DNA of 8,401 nucleotides from an uncultured Clostridia bacterium (GTDB taxonomy: Bacteria > Bacillota > Clostridia > Tissierellales > Peptoniphilaceae), in contig CAMYBS010000035.1 in the NCBI GenBank assembly GCA_947254025.1, positions 1 to 8,401 on the forward strand, read 5' to 3'. Below are positions 6,235 to 8,401 of this stretch, in pieces (within the stretch, counting starts at the first letter, position 1; each line of letters opens with the position of its first letter). Made by a program: the position numbers and the translations under genes. A model generated the notes under the pieces. It saw only the letters and a list, made by a program, of their open reading frames with translations. It was not told the DNA's origin and did not search any database.

Positions 6235-7761
6235 TTAATCCTCCGATACTAAAAGACTCTCGCCAGTCATTTCTTGTGGCTTTTCTATATTCAATATATC
6301 TAATAATGATGGTGCTAAGTCTGCCAAGACGCCATCTTTAATCTTGTGCTTTCCGTCGTTATAAAGTATAACAGGCACTGGATTTGTTGTGTGTGATGTG
6401 ATAGGTTTTCCTTCATCATCAAACATCGCCTCGCAGTTACCGTGGTCAGCTGTGATTATGGCTGTGAAGCCACATTCCTTTGCCTTTGCTAATAGTTTTG
6501 CAAGACATGCGTCAACTGTTTCAACTGCCTTGATTATTGCTGTAACAACTCCTGTGTGTCCAACCATGTCTGTGTTTGCATAGTTTAGTATGATTAGGTC
6601 ATAATCTCCCATAACACTCACAAGTTTATCTGTAAGCTCATAAGCGCTCATCTCAGGTTTTAAATCGTATGTCGCTACCTTTGGTGAGTTAATCAATATT
6701 CTATCTTCACCAGCAAATTTTTCTTCGCGGCCACCATTGAAAAAGTATGTTACGTGGGCATACTTCTCTGTCTCAGCTATGCGCAGCTGCTTTAGTCCGT
6801 GCTTTGAGACAACTTCTCCAAGTGTATTCACTATCTCTTCGTCTTTATATGCGATGTGAACATTATTAAAGCTGGAGTCGTAGTTTGTCATGCACACATA
6901 ATATATGTCATCTAAAAACTTTCTATCAAAGCCAGTAAAGTCCTTGTTGGTGAATGCATCTGTGATCTGTCTTGCTCTATCTGGTCTAAAGTTTATGAAT
7001 ATAATGCTGTCGCCAGACTTTATTTCAGTTACTTTACCATCATTACTTATAGCACAAGGCAAGATAAATTCATCAGTCACATCTTCTTCGTATGATTTTT
7101 TAATAGCCTCTACAGCGTCATCCGATACAAGATTTGGAGTCTTAGACGTTACAGTCTTGTAATACTTTTCAGTCCTCTCGTAGCGTTTATCCCTATCCAT
7201 AGCATAGTATCTTCCGCTTATGGATGCGAGCTTGCCGCATGAGATGCTCTTCATATACTCAAGTATTTCCTTGACATCACTCTGGCCAGAGTGTATACCG
7301 ACATCTCTACCATCTAAGATTGCATGTAGGTATGTTCTCTCGCCCATGCCTTCTTTTTTGCATAGCTCTAAAAGCGCCTTGATATGATCAATGTGCGAGT
7401 GTACACCGCCATAGCTTAGTAGGCCCATAAGGTGAAGATTAGCATTGTTTTTCTTCGCATGCTCTATCGCCTTAAGGAACTCTTCTTTCTTGAAGAAGTC
7501 GCCATTCTTAATATCTCTATTGATCATAGAAAGATCTTGATAGACAACTCTACCTGAGCCTATGTTTAAGTGGCCAACTTCAGAGTTACCCATCTGTCCT
7601 GATGGTAGTCCTACATACTCTGCGCTCGCTTGCAGTTTTGCGTGTGGACACTCTTTAAATAACTTATCTATGGTTGGAGTCTTGGCTCTATATACAGCGT
7701 TCGCGTCGTTATCTTTGCCGATTCCAAAACCATCTAGTATTATTAGTATTGCCTTTGACAT
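6235..7761 (-). CDS. gpmI: 2,3-bisphosphoglycerate-independent phosphoglycerate mutase
   Basis: This manganese-dependent enzyme interconverts 3- and 2-phosphoglycerate through a phosphoserine intermediate. The 508 residues match the family and both domains are complete. Metal-site residues include Asp10 (ILDGFG), Ser60 in MGNSEVGH (57-64) which is the phosphorylated serine, Asp398 and His402 in NTDMVGHT, Asp439-His440 in TADHGN, and His457 in SHTTNPVP. The substrate domain shows GGVHSH (118-123), LDGRDV (149-154), [15 protein letters not shown] (182-196) and [11 protein letters not shown] (257-267). ATG 7761 is chosen because AAGGAG (7774..7769) sits seven bases upstream and the protein then begins [13 protein letters not shown] as usual. 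An in-frame ATG at 7797 would add twelve residues that are only tpiA sequence read in another frame. Single-base gaps to tpiA and eno mark a tight operon. Confidence 0.97.
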   Translation of the reverse strand: MSKAILIILDGFGIGKDNDANAVYRAKTPTIDKLFKECPHAKLQASAEYVGLPSGQMGNSEVGHLNIGSGRVVYQDLSMINRDIKNGDFFKKEEFLKAIEHAKKNNANLHLMGLLSYGGVHSHIDHIKALLELCKKEGMGERTYLHAILDGRDVGIHSGQSDVKEILEYMKSISCGKLASISGRYYAMDRDKRYERTEKYYKTVTSKTPNLVSDDAVEAIKKSYEEDVTDEFILPCAISNDGKVTEIKSGDSIIFINFRPDRARQITDAFTNKDFTGFDRKFLDDIYYVCMTNYDSSFNNVHIAYKDEEIVNTLGEVVSKHGLKQLRIAETEKYAHVTYFFNGGREEKFAGEDRILINSPKVATYDLKPEMSAYELTDKLVSVMGDYDLIILNYANTDMVGHTGVVTAIIKAVETVDACLAKLLAKAKECGFTAIITADHGNCEAMFDDEGKPITSHTTNPVPVILYNDGKHKIKDGVLADLAPSLLDILNIEKPQEMTGESLLVSED

Positions 7762-7762
7762 C

Positions 7763-8401
7763 TTATATCTCCTTAGCAATGGCTTCAAAAGACTCACTCT
7801 TAAGTGAAGCGCCGCCTATTAAGAAGCCGTCGACGTTCTCTTCTTTAGCTAAGTCGGATGCGTTTGAATCTTTAACGCTGCCGCCATATAGTACTCTTAG
7901 CTTTTGAGCAAGATCTGAATTCATAAGCTTAACTTTTTCTCTAACGAAACGGCACATCTCTTCAGCATCTTCCTTAGAAGCGCTCTTGCCAGTGCCTATA
8001 GCCCAGATTGGCTCATAAGCTATGGCAAAGCTGTTAAGCTTAGAAGCATCTACTCCAAGTAAGTCAGCCTTTAATTGCTTTTCAATCTTATCAAAGTGTC
8101 CTCCATCTTCTCTCTCAGACAAAGTTTCGCCAACACATAGAATTACTTCTACATCGTCTTCAATCGCCTTAAGGACCTTCTTGTTAATCATCTCGTCGCA
8201 CTCTTTAAAAATTTCTCTTCTTTCAGAGTGACCTATGATAACAAATTCTGCTCCGCATGACTTAATCATCTTAGTGCTGATCTCGCCAGTGAAGGCTCCC
8301 TTGTCTTCAAAGTAGATGTTTTGTGCACCTATCTTTATATCATTCGATTTTTTAGTTTTATTTGCTAAATAAATATCTGTAAATGGAACTGCGACATAAA
8401 C
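7763..8401 (-). CDS. tpiA: Triosephosphate isomerase, N-terminus cut by the right edge
   Basis: The enzyme interconverts dihydroxyacetone phosphate and glyceraldehyde 3-phosphate. The visible 212 residues run from VYVAVPFTDIYLA to the stop at 7763. Relative to a family length near 250, about 40 N-terminal residues are off the window, including the NWKMN segment with the catalytic lysine. Visible motifs are IGAQNIYFEDKGAFTGEIS (24-42 of the visible part), the catalytic histidine in VIIGHSERR (codon 8230..8228), the catalytic glutamate in AYEPIWAIGTGKSAS (codon 8014..8012) with the active-site loop, and the phosphate-binding YGGSV and GFLIGGASL near the end. The frame stays open to the edge, so the internal ATG at 8269 is not the start. 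One base separates it from gpmI. In related genomes gapA and pgk usually come before it, so they are expected just outside the window. Confidence 0.97.
   Translation of the reverse strand, partial: VYVAVPFTDIYLANKTKKSNDIKIGAQNIYFEDKGAFTGEISTKMIKSCGAEFVIIGHSERREIFKECDEMINKKVLKAIEDDVEVILCVGETLSEREDGGHFDKIEKQLKADLLGVDASKLNSFAIAYEPIWAIGTGKSASKEDAEEMCRFVREKVKLMNSDLAQKLRVLYGGSVKDSNASDLAKEENVDGFLIGGASLKSESFEAIAKEI
7769..7774 (-). promoter_or_regulatory. Ribosome binding site deciding the gpmI start
   Basis: AAGGAG on the minus strand within the last codons of tpiA, seven bases before ATG 7761. It rejects the longer reading from ATG 7797, which lies upstream of this site. Confidence 0.7.

Noticed and set aside
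7762..7797. Longer gpmI reading beginning at ATG 7797
   Set aside because: The extra twelve residues lie inside tpiA and lie upstream of the AAGGAG site. The protein family begins at the [11 protein letters not shown] start.
8267..8269. Internal ATG as the start of tpiA
   Set aside because: The frame stays open to the window edge and encodes 44 further residues with clear tpiA motifs such as GAQNIYFEDKGAFTGE.
1..8401. tRNA, rRNA, riboswitch, CRISPR array, insertion sequence or phage genes
   Set aside because: I looked for cloverleaf arms, regularly spaced repeats, terminal inverted repeats and transposase or integrase motifs. I saw none, and the gaps between genes are too short for large RNA elements.

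Overview
The window suggests a low-GC, anaerobic Firmicute of the Clostridia/Tissierellia type. The evidence is the strong AGGAGG-type ribosome sites, the sigma-A promoters, the tpiA-gpmI-eno glycolytic order, a potassium-dependent membrane pyrophosphatase with a sodium-pump signature, and a secreted protein with a copper-amine-oxidase-like N-terminal domain. The genus cannot be fixed from sequence alone. Every gene I can support lies on the minus strand, so transcription runs from high to low coordinates.

Right part (4900-8401): the end of a glycolytic operon. It holds tpiA (cut by the right edge), gpmI (cofactor-independent phosphoglycerate mutase) and eno (enolase). Each junction has a single base between stop and start, and an intrinsic terminator follows eno. 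Together these genes handle triose phosphate isomerisation and the 3-phosphoglycerate to phosphoenolpyruvate steps.

Middle part (3271-4860): a free-standing gene with its own -10 element and its own strong terminator. It encodes a secreted protein: signal peptide, copper-amine-oxidase N-terminal-like domain, Pro/Thr/Gln linker, and a C-terminal half I do not recognise. The first 600 bp are about 42% GC and the last 780 bp about 25% GC (hand count), so the gene looks mosaic. It is the only clearly accessory element here and the best lead in the window.

Left part (1-3186): a clear sigma-A promoter drives secG, the small Sec translocase subunit. After 14 bases comes hppA, a membrane pyrophosphatase that uses pyrophosphate hydrolysis to pump sodium ions (possibly also protons). 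A stem-loop separates hppA from an alpha/beta hydrolase gene. The hydrolase stop codon overlaps the start of a further gene that leaves the window at its left edge.

Most of the window is housekeeping sequence. I found no RNA gene, CRISPR array, insertion sequence or phage element. The longest gene-free stretches are about 220 bp (3125-3344) and 141 bp (4809-4949), and both are described below.
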